DNA from: G942493275 sp942493275
Lineage (GTDB): Bacteria > Actinomycetota > Coriobacteriia > Anaerosomatales > PHET01
Direction of reading: 5' to 3'
Length of the DNA: 64,000 bases
Assembly (NCBI GenBank): GCA_942493275.1
Contig: OW818687.1
Span: forward strand, 1,488,001 to 1,552,000
A model generated the notes under the pieces. It saw only the letters and a list, made by a program, of their open reading frames with translations. It was not told the origin of the DNA and did not search any database. Shown in pieces: positions 42,934-51,650 of the stretch (positions within the stretch are counted from its first letter, which is position 1; each line of letters opens with the position of its first letter). A program made the position numbers and the translations under genes.

Positions 42934-45249
42934 ATGAGTCAGATCCACGCACTCCGTTCTGCATACTCAACGTATTCCTCGCAAGCCCGCCGCGGTGGTC
43001 TCAGCCTTGTGCTGGCTTCCGCTCTGCTTATCCAGGGCATGATCGGTTTTGGGCAGCTGGCCGCACCGGCCGCTGCGTTCGCGGCGGGTCGCACCGTCAA
43101 CGTCGCCACCGCCGCCGAGCTCATCTCGGCCGTGCGTGACCTGCAGGACGGCGACACCGTCGTCCTCGCAGCGGGCACCTACGACGTCGAGCGCCAGCTG
43201 GGCGACATGAACATGGGTGGCCAGACGGGCTGGTACTTCCCGATCTGGAAGAATGACGTCACCGTCCGCGGAGCCGGCGTCGGCCAGACGACTCTCACGA
43301 GTTCGGTCGACTCGCCCAACGGCGCGTGGGCTTCTCAGGACTTCATCTCGGTGTGGGCCAACGGTGTCACGATCGAGGGCATGACCGTCGTGTCCAAGAA
43401 CCAGACCAACAAAGCCATCGAGATCATGGGCAAGGACTGCACCCTGCGCGGCCTGGAGTTCCTCACCAACCCGCTGCAGTCCGATGCCGGTGAGTTCTAC
43501 GAGTTCAGCGGTTCCGTCTACTTCAATCCCATGGCTTCCGTGACCGGCGCTGCCGGTGACGTGGGCGCTTCTCGGATGGAGGACGTGTTCATCGAATCGG
43601 CGTGGGTTTCGGCGCCGCTCGCTGTCGTCACCACCGGAACCATCGACCTCAGCGGGGTCACCCTCGACTGGGTCGAGGGCGGCTACGCGCCGTACAACGG
43701 CTACGGCATGATGAGCTCCAACCCGTGCTTCCGCGTCGAGCAGGACGTGACGTTCGTGGTGGATAACACGATGTACAGCATCGCCACGCAGGCGAGCGCA
43801 CGTCTGCCCATCGGCGCTGCGCTGCAGTATGAGGGCCCCGTCGGCCCCTCCGACGAGGTCACCTCCAGCGTATTCACGAGCCTCAAGCGCGGCGGCTCCT
43901 ACCCCGCGTCCGGCACGGTCGGTTTCGCCTACGGTGATCCGATGCGGTACGCGTGGACCTTCCCGATCGGCACGCTGGATCCGTCGTTCGACGCCACGTT
44001 CTTCCCCGGCATCGCCGTGCGCACGACTCTCGACACCGCGGTGGGCGACATGTTCGCCTCCGCCGAGCTGCCCGCGTCCGGGCACGACGTAGTCGAGGTG
44101 TCGCTGGCTCACGAGGGCGCGCTTCCCGGACTCGCGCAGCTTGAGCTGCTCACCGATCCGGAGCTCGCAGGCAAGACGTTTGAGCTGTTCACCTTCGGTC
44201 CCGAGGTCGGTGGCGGCCCGCTCGCATCCGCAGGCCAGACCGTCATCGTGGATGAGGACGGCTACGTCACCATCGACGTGGACACGGGCGATGTGTGGTA
44301 CCTCGTCGAGGTTCCGGCCGAGGTCGCCTTCATCCGCCACGCCGGGGCGAACCGCTACGACACGGCTATCAAGGCCGCCGAGGAGGCGTTCCCCGAGGGC
44401 GCTGACGCGGCCATCCTCGCGTGCGCCAAGGACTTCCCAGATGCCATTGCGGCCTCCACGCTCGCCGGCGTCATCGATGGGCCGATCCTGCTCACCGATA
44501 CGGCCGTGCTGACCCCGCAGACTGCCGCGGAGTTGAACGCGCTGGGCGTCGAGACCGTCTACATCGCCGGTGGCCCGAATGCCGTGTCGAACGCGATCCA
44601 GAGTGATCTCGACGACACCTACGACGTGGTCCGCCTCGCTGGCCGCAGCCGCTACGAGACCGCCAAGGCAATCGCCGATGAGGCGGTCCGTCTGGGCGCG
44701 AGCGACACCGAGGCATTCCTGGTTCGCGGTGACGACTTCGCAGATGCCCTTGCCGTCGCTTCGATCGCCACTCAGCGTCAGGTGCCGGTTCTGCTCACCT
44801 TCTCCGGCGCGCTTGCCCCCAGTGCCGCAAGCTTCATCGAGTCCAACTCCGTTGGCGACGTCTACGTCGCCGGTGGCACCAACGCCGTGTCGAACGCGAC
44901 CGCGAACTCGGTCACCTCGCTCGGCTCAGCGGTGACTCGTTGGTCGGGCGGCAACCGCTACGCGACGGCCGCCACGGTCGTCGGCGAAGCTGTTGCCCTG
45001 TGGGACATGGACGTCACCCACATCGGCCTGTCGTCGGGTGCGAACTTCCCCGACGCCGTCGCCGGTGGTGCCGCCATGGGCGCCAAGTCGGGCTTCCTGC
45101 TGCTGACCGATCCCAAGGCGCTTTCGCCGGAGGCCGAGACGCTGATCTCGGGTAACACGGCCACCATCGTTCAGGTCGAGTTCTTCGGCGGCGTGAACGC
45201 GCTGGCTGCCGATGTCTCCGATGCTGTGATGGACCTGTTCGCCGAGTAG
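42934..45249 (+). CDS. Secreted beta-helix protein with CWB2 repeats
   Basis: This about 771-residue protein has a long signal sequence (SLVLASALLIQGMIGFG). A pectate-lyase-like right-handed beta-helix begins VNVATAAELISAVRDLQDGD and includes ITIEG-type turns (GVTIEGMTVVS, DCTLRGLEFLT). A beta-sandwich-like middle and three CWB2 repeats (RYDTAIKAAEEAF, RYETAKAIADEAV, RYATAATVVGEAV) complete it. No catalytic pectate lyase residues can be assigned, so it may be a binding rather than lytic protein. GAAGGGA precedes the ATG at 42934; a GTG at 42928 is in frame. It would sit on the cell wall beside the RCC1 protein. Confidence 0.87.
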   Translation: MSQIHALRSAYSTYSSQARRGGLSLVLASALLIQGMIGFGQLAAPAAAFAAGRTVNVATAAELISAVRDLQDGDTVVLAAGTYDVERQLGDMNMGGQTGWYFPIWKNDVTVRGAGVGQTTLTSSVDSPNGAWASQDFISVWANGVTIEGMTVVSKNQTNKAIEIMGKDCTLRGLEFLTNPLQSDAGEFYEFSGSVYFNPMASVTGAAGDVGASRMEDVFIESAWVSAPLAVVTTGTIDLSGVTLDWVEGGYAPYNGYGMMSSNPCFRVEQDVTFVVDNTMYSIATQASARLPIGAALQYEGPVGPSDEVTSSVFTSLKRGGSYPASGTVGFAYGDPMRYAWTFPIGTLDPSFDATFFPGIAVRTTLDTAVGDMFASAELPASGHDVVEVSLAHEGALPGLAQLELLTDPELAGKTFELFTFGPEVGGGPLASAGQTVIVDEDGYVTIDVDTGDVWYLVEVPAEVAFIRHAGANRYDTAIKAAEEAFPEGADAAILACAKDFPDAIAASTLAGVIDGPILLTDTAVLTPQTAAELNALGVETVYIAGGPNAVSNAIQSDLDDTYDVVRLAGRSRYETAKAIADEAVRLGASDTEAFLVRGDDFADALAVASIATQRQVPVLLTFSGALAPSAASFIESNSVGDVYVAGGTNAVSNATANSVTSLGSAVTRWSGGNRYATAATVVGEAVALWDMDVTHIGLSSGANFPDAVAGGAAMGAKSGFLLLTDPKALSPEAETLISGNTATIVQVEFFGGVNALAADVSDAVMDLFAE

Positions 45250-45273
45250 CAGCAGGCACAACACGCGTTATTG

Positions 45274-45303
45274 GGAAGGGGTCGCCAATCGGCGGCCCCT
45301 TCC
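45274..45303 (+). terminator. Terminator after the beta-helix protein gene
   Basis: GGAAGGGGTCGCC pairs with GGCGGCCCCTTCC (one wobble pair), 4-nt loop, followed by TTGTG. It lies 24 bp beyond the stop codon. Confidence 0.75.
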
Positions 45304-45343
45304 TTGTGCACACAGCCGCGGCGTGGACACCACGGAGCGGGGG

Positions 45344-45360
45344 GTATACATTGGGTATAC
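45344..45360. promoter_or_regulatory. Twin GTATAC sites before the AbrB/PIN operon
   Basis: The palindrome GTATAC occurs at 45344-45349 and 45355-45360, 11 bp apart, about one helical turn, 27 bp upstream of the antitoxin start. This is the usual arrangement of a MazE/AbrB-type autoregulatory operator; each copy also resembles a -10 box. Confidence 0.55.
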
Positions 45361-45386
45361 ACGAAGTTCGGAATCAGGGAGCAGCG

Positions 45387-45662
45387 ATGAAGGTCAAGAC
45401 GCGCAAGGTTGGCAACAGCCTGACCGTAACGATCCCCAAAGAGCTGGTCAGCGAGATGGACCTCTCGGAGGACACCGACATGAACATCTTCGTGCGCGAG
45501 GGCACGGTCGTCCTCGAGCCGGTGGTATCTCGCTGGGACCGGCTCGTGGCTCGTGTTCGTGATCAGGCAGCCGAGCGCGGGCTGACCGAGGCAGACGTCC
45601 GCGCAGAGGTCAGCGCGTTGCGCGACAGGCTCTCCGACGCTGACGGCGACTGCGTCGAGTGA
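45387..45662 (+). CDS. AbrB/MazE-family antitoxin
   Basis: This 91-residue protein begins with the swapped-hairpin AbrB fold: MKVKTRKVGNSLTVTIPKEL, followed by DMNIFVREGTVVLEPV. The C-terminal helix is charged and would bind the toxin. It would repress its own promoter through the twin GTATAC sites. Its stop overlaps the start of the PIN toxin gene by 4 bp. AGGGAG at 45377 supports the ATG. Confidence 0.9.
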   Translation: MKVKTRKVGNSLTVTIPKELVSEMDLSEDTDMNIFVREGTVVLEPVVSRWDRLVARVRDQAAERGLTEADVRAEVSALRDRLSDADGDCVE

Positions 45663-46063
45663 TTCAGCCACGGATTCTCATCGACACCAATGTGCTGATC
45701 TCCGCCATCATCTTCGGGGGCGCGCCTGGAGAGCTGCTGGATGCTGCACGCGCAGGCCGCGTCCACGGGGTGGTCTCGCTCCACATTCTCGGCGAGTTCC
45801 GAGATGTGCTGACGCGACCGCGCTTCGGATTCGATGCTGCCACTGTCGACTCCCTGATCGAGGAGATTGCAGCGCTCTGCGAAGTGGTTCCCGTTGAACA
45901 TGCCGTGCGCAGCTGGACGGTTGACCCCAAGGACGATCCCGTCGTCGAGGCCGCGATGGCGGCGCGTGTCCAGATGGTGGTTACAGGCGACCAGCACCTG
46001 CTCAACTTGAGTCTCGCTGCGTTTCAGACACTCTCGCCGGCGGAGGCGCTTGCCAGGCTCTAG
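45659..46063 (+). CDS. PIN-domain toxin (VapC-like RNase)
   Basis: This 134-residue PIN protein starts RILIDTNVLISAII with the first acidic residue (DTNVL). It has HILGEF (Glu) and ends with PKDDPVVEAAMAAR...VTGDQHLL, supplying the last Asp residues of the metal site. It belongs to the putative toxin-antitoxin PIN group that pairs with AbrB-like antitoxins, and would cleave RNA when free. The GTG start overlaps the antitoxin stop (GTGA). It overlaps the opposing hutG end by 4 bp. Confidence 0.88.
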   Translation: MIQPRILIDTNVLISAIIFGGAPGELLDAARAGRVHGVVSLHILGEFRDVLTRPRFGFDAATVDSLIEEIAALCEVVPVEHAVRSWTVDPKDDPVVEAAMAARVQMVVTGDQHLLNLSLAAFQTLSPAEALARL

Positions 46064-46980
46064 CGCCCCCGCGCCCCGACCCCCGCAGCCGCCTCCAGCA
46101 CCAGCAGCGCCGCCAGCCGTACGGTCCGCCCGTCGGGCGCGTCGATCGCCGCGTCGATCTCGGTGAAGTCGAGCGCCGCCACCCGCGGGTCCTCGGCGAG
46201 GCAGCCCACCAGCACCCGCAGCTCGTCGGCTGAGATCCCGCCGGGGGCCGCAGAGGGGCAGCCCGGCACCTCGGCGCGGTCGCACACGTCGACGTCAACG
46301 TCGACGAACACGCGGCGTCCGCCCGCACCGGCGACGTCGAGCGCCTCTGCGCACACCGAGCGCAGATCGGCTCCGCGCAGCGCCGATCGCGCCACCACCG
46401 TGATGCCGGCCTCGCGTGCGCGAGCCGCATAAGCGGCCGAGTTCGAGAAGTCCGCGATCCCTATCTGCACGACGTTGCCGCCGGGCAGCCCCGCCTCGAG
46501 CAGGCGGCGCACCGGCGAGCCGTTCGAGACCCCATCGCGCAGGTCGTGGTGCGCGTCGATCGTGATGAGCCCCCAGTCCTCGAGCCCGCCCTCGGCCAGC
46601 CCGCGCATGACGCTGTAGGTGAGCGAGTTGTCGCCGCCGATCGCCAGCAGGACCCGCGAGCGCCGCCCCGCCTCGGCGACCGCCGCCTGCGCCCGGTCCT
46701 CGCCGTCGGCGCCGTCCGGCTCGGCCACGTCACCGAAGTCGAACGCGAGCAGCTCGGCGACGTCGAACCCGCGGCTGGCCGAGTAAGTCGAGTAGAAGCG
46801 CAGCGCGTCTCGCACCGCACCCGGGGTCGCGTGCGCACCGGTCGGCGTGATGGAGGTGCGGTGAGTCGGTACGCCCAGCACTCCGATGTCGGCGATGCGC
46901 TCATCGGCAGGCTCGGCCGGAAGCAGCCAGTGCGCGGCACGCGGCCACAGCGGATCGGCGGGGAGCGGGTTGCTCGGCAT
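46060..46980 (-). CDS. hutG: Formimidoylglutamase-like ureohydrolase
   Basis: This 306-residue member of the arginase/agmatinase fold ends the histidine pathway: N-formimidoyl-glutamate to glutamate and formamide. Metal motifs: DAHHDLRDG and DVDVDVCDRAEVPG (the DxDxxD element) are intact. The first motif reads GGDNSLTYSV, with Asn where GGDHS usually has a Mn-binding His. The assignment to HutG rather than agmatinase comes from the divergent hutHUI genes. The ATG at 46980 follows GAGGAG; a longer frame to 47037 exists. Confidence 0.82.
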   Translation of the reverse strand: MPSNPLPADPLWPRAAHWLLPAEPADERIADIGVLGVPTHRTSITPTGAHATPGAVRDALRFYSTYSASRGFDVAELLAFDFGDVAEPDGADGEDRAQAAVAEAGRRSRVLLAIGGDNSLTYSVMRGLAEGGLEDWGLITIDAHHDLRDGVSNGSPVRRLLEAGLPGGNVVQIGIADFSNSAAYAARAREAGITVVARSALRGADLRSVCAEALDVAGAGGRRVFVDVDVDVCDRAEVPGCPSAAPGGISADELRVLVGCLAEDPRVAALDFTEIDAAIDAPDGRTVRLAALLVLEAAAGVGARGR

Positions 46981-47151
46981 GGGACTCCTCAGGTTCGGCT
47001 GCTTGGCGGGGCACACCATCTCGCTGGAGTGGTGCACTGCAAACCCGCGCGTCTACACTCGCGGAGTTGTCCGCAAGGGGGACATACCCAAGAGTATTCG
47101 CGATTTCGGCGCGACGCCAATCCGCCGAGGTCCATCCACGAGGAAGTGCCG

Positions 47152-48690
47152 ATGACCGAAACCGCCGTAGTCTCCACCGGACCGCTCTCCATCGCCGACG
47201 TCGTGAGCGTCGCCCGGGCCGGAGCGCAGGTCCGCATCTCCGAGGAGTCGCTGGCCGCGATCACCGCCTCGCGCGCGTACGTAGATGACATGGCGTCGTC
47301 GGGCCGTCCCGTCTACGGCGTGTCGACCGGGTTCGGCGCGCTCGCCACCACCTACATCGAGCCGGCGATGCGCGCGCAGCTTCAGCGCTCGCTCGTCCGC
47401 TCGCACGCCGCAGGCGCAGGTCCGTGCGTCGAGACCGAGGTGGTCCGAGCACTCATGCTGCTGCGCCTCTCCACGCTCGCGACCGGGCGCACCGGCGTGC
47501 GCGCATCGACCGCCTCGGCATACGCTGACTGCCTCAACGCGCACATCACGCCGTGCGTCCCGGAGTTCGGGTCACTCGGCTGTTCGGGCGATCTGGCGCC
47601 GCTCGCGCACTGCGCGCTCGCGCTGATGGGGGAGGGGGAGGTCTTCGACGCGAGCGGCACGCGGATGCCTGCCGCCGAGGCGCTCGCCGCGGCCGGCCTC
47701 ACCCCCTTCGAGCTCGCCGAGAAGGAGGGCCTCGCGCTCATCAACGGGACCGACGGGATGCTCGGCATGCTGTGTCTCGCGATCACCGACCTCAACATGC
47801 TCGCCAAGGTCGCCGACATGACCGCCTCGATGAGCATCGAGGGCCTCATGGGCACCGATGCCGTGATGGCTCCCGAGCTCCAGGCGTTGCGCCCGCATCC
47901 CGGGCAGGCGGCGAGCGCGCGCAACATGCGACGGCTGCTGCACGACTCGCCCATCGCCGAATCCCACCGCGACGGCGACGTGAAGGTGCAGGACGCCTAC
48001 TCGCTACGGTGCGCGCCGCAGGTGGCGGGCGGCGTGCGCGACACCATCGAGCACGCGACGCGCGTGGCCGAGCGTGAGCTCGCAAGCGCCATCGACAACC
48101 CGGTGGTGCTGCCGGATGGCCGGATCGAGTCCAACGGCAACTTCCATGGGGCGCCCGTCGCCTACGCGCTCGACTTCCTCGCCATCGTGACCGCAGACCT
48201 CGCCTCAATCTCGGAGCGCCGCACCGACCGCATGCTCGACGCGGCGCGCAACCACGGCCTCCCGCCGTTCCTCGCCGGTGACCCCGGCGTCGACTCCGGC
48301 CACATGATCGCGCAGTACACGCAGGCCGGCATCGTGAGCGAGCTCAAGCGGCTGGCTGCGCCGGCGAGCGTGGACTCGATCCCGTCCTCGGCGATGCAGG
48401 AGGATCACGTCTCGATGGGCTGGAGCGCGGCGCGCAAGCTGCGCAAGAGCGTGGACGGCCTCGCGTACGTGCTCGCGATCGAGCTGCTGACGGCGGCCCG
48501 GGCACTCGACCTGCGAGCCCCGCTCACGGCTGCCGCGGGCACCGAGGCGGTTCGCGCGAAGCTTCGCGAGCACGTGCAGGGCGCCGGTACCGACCGGTAC
48601 CTCGCGCCGGAGATGGAGCTCGCGTACCGGCTCGTCATCGACGGCAGTGCGCTTGCGGCGGCCGAGGCCGTCGTCGGCGAGCTCGAATAG
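47152..48690 (+). CDS. hutH: Histidine ammonia-lyase
   Basis: This 512-residue enzyme removes ammonia from L-histidine to give urocanate, step one of histidine degradation. The family fold is seen throughout: YGVSTGFGALA, the MIO-forming loop GSLGCSGDLAPLAH (Cys144-Ser145-Gly146), LINGTDGMLGM, QDAYSLRCAPQV and QEDHVSMGW. The usual MIO triad is Ala-Ser-Gly, so Cys at the first position is unusual but should still cyclise. AGGAAG lies upstream of the ATG at 47152. It is first of hutHUI and divergent from hutG. Confidence 0.93.
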   Translation: MTETAVVSTGPLSIADVVSVARAGAQVRISEESLAAITASRAYVDDMASSGRPVYGVSTGFGALATTYIEPAMRAQLQRSLVRSHAAGAGPCVETEVVRALMLLRLSTLATGRTGVRASTASAYADCLNAHITPCVPEFGSLGCSGDLAPLAHCALALMGEGEVFDASGTRMPAAEALAAAGLTPFELAEKEGLALINGTDGMLGMLCLAITDLNMLAKVADMTASMSIEGLMGTDAVMAPELQALRPHPGQAASARNMRRLLHDSPIAESHRDGDVKVQDAYSLRCAPQVAGGVRDTIEHATRVAERELASAIDNPVVLPDGRIESNGNFHGAPVAYALDFLAIVTADLASISERRTDRMLDAARNHGLPPFLAGDPGVDSGHMIAQYTQAGIVSELKRLAAPASVDSIPSSAMQEDHVSMGWSAARKLRKSVDGLAYVLAIELLTAARALDLRAPLTAAAGTEAVRAKLREHVQGAGTDRYLAPEMELAYRLVIDGSALAAAEAVVGELE

Positions 48691-48699
48691 GAGACCCTC

Positions 48700-50367
48700 A
48701 TGACTTCTGGACCCCGCCCCGTACACGCACCGCGCGGCACCGAGCTCTCGGCCCTGAGCTGGCAGACCGAGGCACCGCTGCGGATGCTCATGAACAACCT
48801 CGACCCCGACGTTGCCGAGCGACCCGACGACCTCGTGGTCTACGGCGGCACCGGCCGGGCGGCCCGCTCGTGGGAGGCGTTCGACGCGCTCGTCCGCACG
48901 CTGCGCACCCTCAAGGCCGACGAGACGATGCTCGTGCAAAGCGGCAAGCCGGTCGGCGTCATGCGCACGCACGAGTGGGCACCGCGGGTGCTGATCGCCA
49001 ACAGCAATCTCGTCCCCGACTGGGCCGCCTGGCCCGAGTTCCGCCGCCTCGAGCATCTCGGCCTGACCATGTACGGGCAGATGACGGCAGGCAGCTGGAT
49101 CTACATCGGCACGCAGGGCATCGTCCAGGGCACCTACGAGACCTTCGCCGCGATTGCCGAGAAGCGCTTCGGCGGCACGCTGGCCGGCACCCTCACAGTC
49201 ACCGGAGGCTGCGGCGGCATGGGTGGCGCGCAGCCGCTCGCGGTCACTATGAACGGCGGCGCGGTACTCATCGTCGACGTCGACAGCTCCCGGCTCGAGC
49301 GGCGCGTACGCGAGCGCTACCTCGACGAGTGGACGAGCAACCTCGACGACGCCGTTGCCCGCGTGCTGGCCGCGAAGCGCGAGCGCAGGCCGCTGTCGGT
49401 GGGGCTCGAGGGCAACTGCGCCTACGTGCTGCCGGAGCTGCTGCGCCGCGGCATCGAGGTCGATATCGTCACCGATCAGACCTCGGCCCACGACCCGCTC
49501 TCGTACCTGCCGCTCGCGGTGCCCTTCGAGGAGTGGCACGCGTTCGCCGAACGCGACCCGGAGGGCTTCACCGAGGCCGCTCGCGAGTCCATGGCCCGGC
49601 ACGTCGAGGCGATGGTGGGCTTCATGGACGGCGGCGCCGAGGTCTTCGACTACGGCAACTCGATTCGAGCCGAGGCAGAGCTCGGCGGCTTCGACCGCGC
49701 ATGGGCGTTTCCCGGCTTCGTGCCCGCCTACATCCGACCGCTGTTCTGCGAGGGCAAGGGGCCGTTCCGGTGGGCCGCGCTCTCGGGCGACCCGGCCGAC
49801 ATCGCCGCCACGGATCGCGCGGTGCTCGAGCTCTTCCCGGACAACGAGCCGCTCCACCGCTGGATCAGCCAGGCTTCCGAGAAGATCGCGTTCCAGGGAC
49901 TACCGGCGCGCATCTGCTGGCTCGGCTACGGCGAGCGCGACAAGGCGGGCGCCCGCTTCAACGAGATGGTCGCGAGCGGCGAGCTCTCGGCCCCCATCGT
50001 CATCGGCCGAGACCACCTCGACTGCGGGTCGGTCGCGAGCCCGTATCGCGAGACCGAGGCGATGCTCGACGGCTCCGACGCGATCGCTGACTGGCCGCTC
50101 CTGAACGCGCTCGTCAACACCGCGTCCGGCGCCACGTGGGTGAGCATCCACCACGGGGGCGGGGTTGGCATCGGGCGCTCGATCCACTCGGGCCAGGTCA
50201 CCGTCGCCGATGGCACTCCGCTCGCCGCCGAGAAGATCTCGCGCGTGCTGACCAACGACCCCGGCATGGGTGTAGTCCGGCACGTGGACGCGGGCTACGA
50301 CCGCGCTGTCGAGGTCGCCGAGGAGCGCGACGTTCGGATCCCGATGCGCGAGAACGGCCCGGCATGA
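48700..50367 (+). CDS. hutU: Urocanate hydratase (urocanase)
   Basis: This 555-residue enzyme adds water to urocanate to give imidazolonepropionate, using tightly bound NAD+. Family motifs: YGGTGRAARSWEAFDAL, PRVLIANSNLVPDWA, TVTGGCGGMGGAQPLA (NAD site), SAHDPLSYLP and the active-site Cys region DHLDCGSVASPYRET. Length is normal. It begins 9 bp after hutH, and its stop overlaps the hutI start by 4 bp (ATGA). Confidence 0.95.
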   Translation: MTSGPRPVHAPRGTELSALSWQTEAPLRMLMNNLDPDVAERPDDLVVYGGTGRAARSWEAFDALVRTLRTLKADETMLVQSGKPVGVMRTHEWAPRVLIANSNLVPDWAAWPEFRRLEHLGLTMYGQMTAGSWIYIGTQGIVQGTYETFAAIAEKRFGGTLAGTLTVTGGCGGMGGAQPLAVTMNGGAVLIVDVDSSRLERRVRERYLDEWTSNLDDAVARVLAAKRERRPLSVGLEGNCAYVLPELLRRGIEVDIVTDQTSAHDPLSYLPLAVPFEEWHAFAERDPEGFTEAARESMARHVEAMVGFMDGGAEVFDYGNSIRAEAELGGFDRAWAFPGFVPAYIRPLFCEGKGPFRWAALSGDPADIAATDRAVLELFPDNEPLHRWISQASEKIAFQGLPARICWLGYGERDKAGARFNEMVASGELSAPIVIGRDHLDCGSVASPYRETEAMLDGSDAIADWPLLNALVNTASGATWVSIHHGGGVGIGRSIHSGQVTVADGTPLAAEKISRVLTNDPGMGVVRHVDAGYDRAVEVAEERDVRIPMRENGPA

Positions 50368-51539
50368 GCGCGACGCTCTTCGACAACATCGGCGAGCTCG
50401 TCACCTGCGACGCGCGCCTGGGCGACGAGTCGCCGCTCGGCGTGATCCGCAACGCCGCCCTCATCGCTGAGGACGACCGCATCGCCTGGGTCGGTACCTC
50501 CGCCCAGGCGCCGGCTGCGGACGCGCGCGTCGACCTCGGCGAGCGGGCCGTGGTCCCGGGCTTCGTCGACTCGCACACGCACCTCGTGTTCGCGGGCGAG
50601 CGCTCCGCCGAGTTCGCTGCGCGGATGGCGGGCGAGCCCTACACCGGCGGCGGCATCGCCACGACCGTCGCGGCCACGAGGGCCGCTGGCGACGACGCCC
50701 TGCGCGCGTCCGCGGCCGTACGACTCGCCGAGATGCGCGCGTTTGGTACCACCACTGTGGAGGCAAAGAGCGGCTACGGGCTCGACGTCGACAACGAGGC
50801 GCGACTGCTGCGCATCAGCTCCGAATTCACGTCCGAGACCACCTTCCTCGGCGCGCATGTCGTCCCACACGAGTTCGCCGAGAACCGCTCGGGCTACGTC
50901 CAGCTCGTGTGCGGCCCGATGCTTGAAGCCTGTGCGCCGTTCGCACGCTGGATCGACGTCTTCTGCGACCAGGGCGCCTTCACCGCCGAGGAGACGCGCG
51001 CGGTCCTTGCAGCCGGCGTCGCAGCCGGCCTGCTCCCGCGCGTGCACGGCAACCAGCTCGCGTACGGGGCCGGGGCGCAGATTGCTGCCGAGTTCGGCGC
51101 CGCGAGCGTGGACCACTGCACGTTCCTCTCGGACAGCGACGTGGCTGCGCTGCATGACGCTGGAGTCGTCGCCACGCTCCTGCCCGGTGCCGAGTTCTCC
51201 ACCCGCTCGCCGTACCCGGACGCGCGGCGTCTGCTTGATGCCGGTGTCACCGTCGCGCTCGCGACCGACTGCAACCCCGGTAGCAGCTACGTGACCTCGA
51301 TGGCGTTCGTGATCGCGCTCGCCGTGCGCGAGATGCGCATGACGCCTGCCGAGGCGCTGCTGGCGGCGACGGTCGGGGGAGCGGCCGCGCTGCGGCGTGA
51401 CGACATCGGTCGGCTCGCGCCCGGCTCCCGCGCCGACTTCTCGGTTCTCGACGCGCCGAGCCACCTTCACCTGGCGTACCGGCCAGGGTCGCGGGTTGTT
51501 GCGGAGACGGGGATCGGCGGGTGCAAGTGCGTGGGGTGA
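50364..51539 (+). CDS. hutI: Imidazolonepropionase
   Basis: This 391-residue metal-dependent amidohydrolase opens the imidazolone ring to N-formimidoyl-glutamate. Motifs: FVDSHTHLVFAG (HxH metal pair), GGGIATTVAATRAA, VEAKSGYGLD, RVHGNQLAYGAGAQ (metal His) and ALATDCNPGSSY (Asp of the metal site). The start ATG at 50364 overlaps the hutU stop. It completes the pathway with hutH, hutU and hutG. Only a transporter and a dedicated regulator are missing from the visible cluster. Confidence 0.94.
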   Translation: MSATLFDNIGELVTCDARLGDESPLGVIRNAALIAEDDRIAWVGTSAQAPAADARVDLGERAVVPGFVDSHTHLVFAGERSAEFAARMAGEPYTGGGIATTVAATRAAGDDALRASAAVRLAEMRAFGTTTVEAKSGYGLDVDNEARLLRISSEFTSETTFLGAHVVPHEFAENRSGYVQLVCGPMLEACAPFARWIDVFCDQGAFTAEETRAVLAAGVAAGLLPRVHGNQLAYGAGAQIAAEFGAASVDHCTFLSDSDVAALHDAGVVATLLPGAEFSTRSPYPDARRLLDAGVTVALATDCNPGSSYVTSMAFVIALAVREMRMTPAEALLAATVGGAAALRRDDIGRLAPGSRADFSVLDAPSHLHLAYRPGSRVVAETGIGGCKCVG

Positions 51540-51650
51540 TGCGACGGCCCCTGGATTCGGCAGCCTGCGGGCTAGCGTGCGAGCGGCCTCGCAAGGTGCA
51601 GGAACAACCGTCCGCCGTCCGCGGCTCTGCGCTTTTCGCTGCCGCGCTGT

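Noticed and set aside
48205..49857. Long minus-strand frame opposite hutU
   Set aside because: Shadow of a clear urocanase gene.
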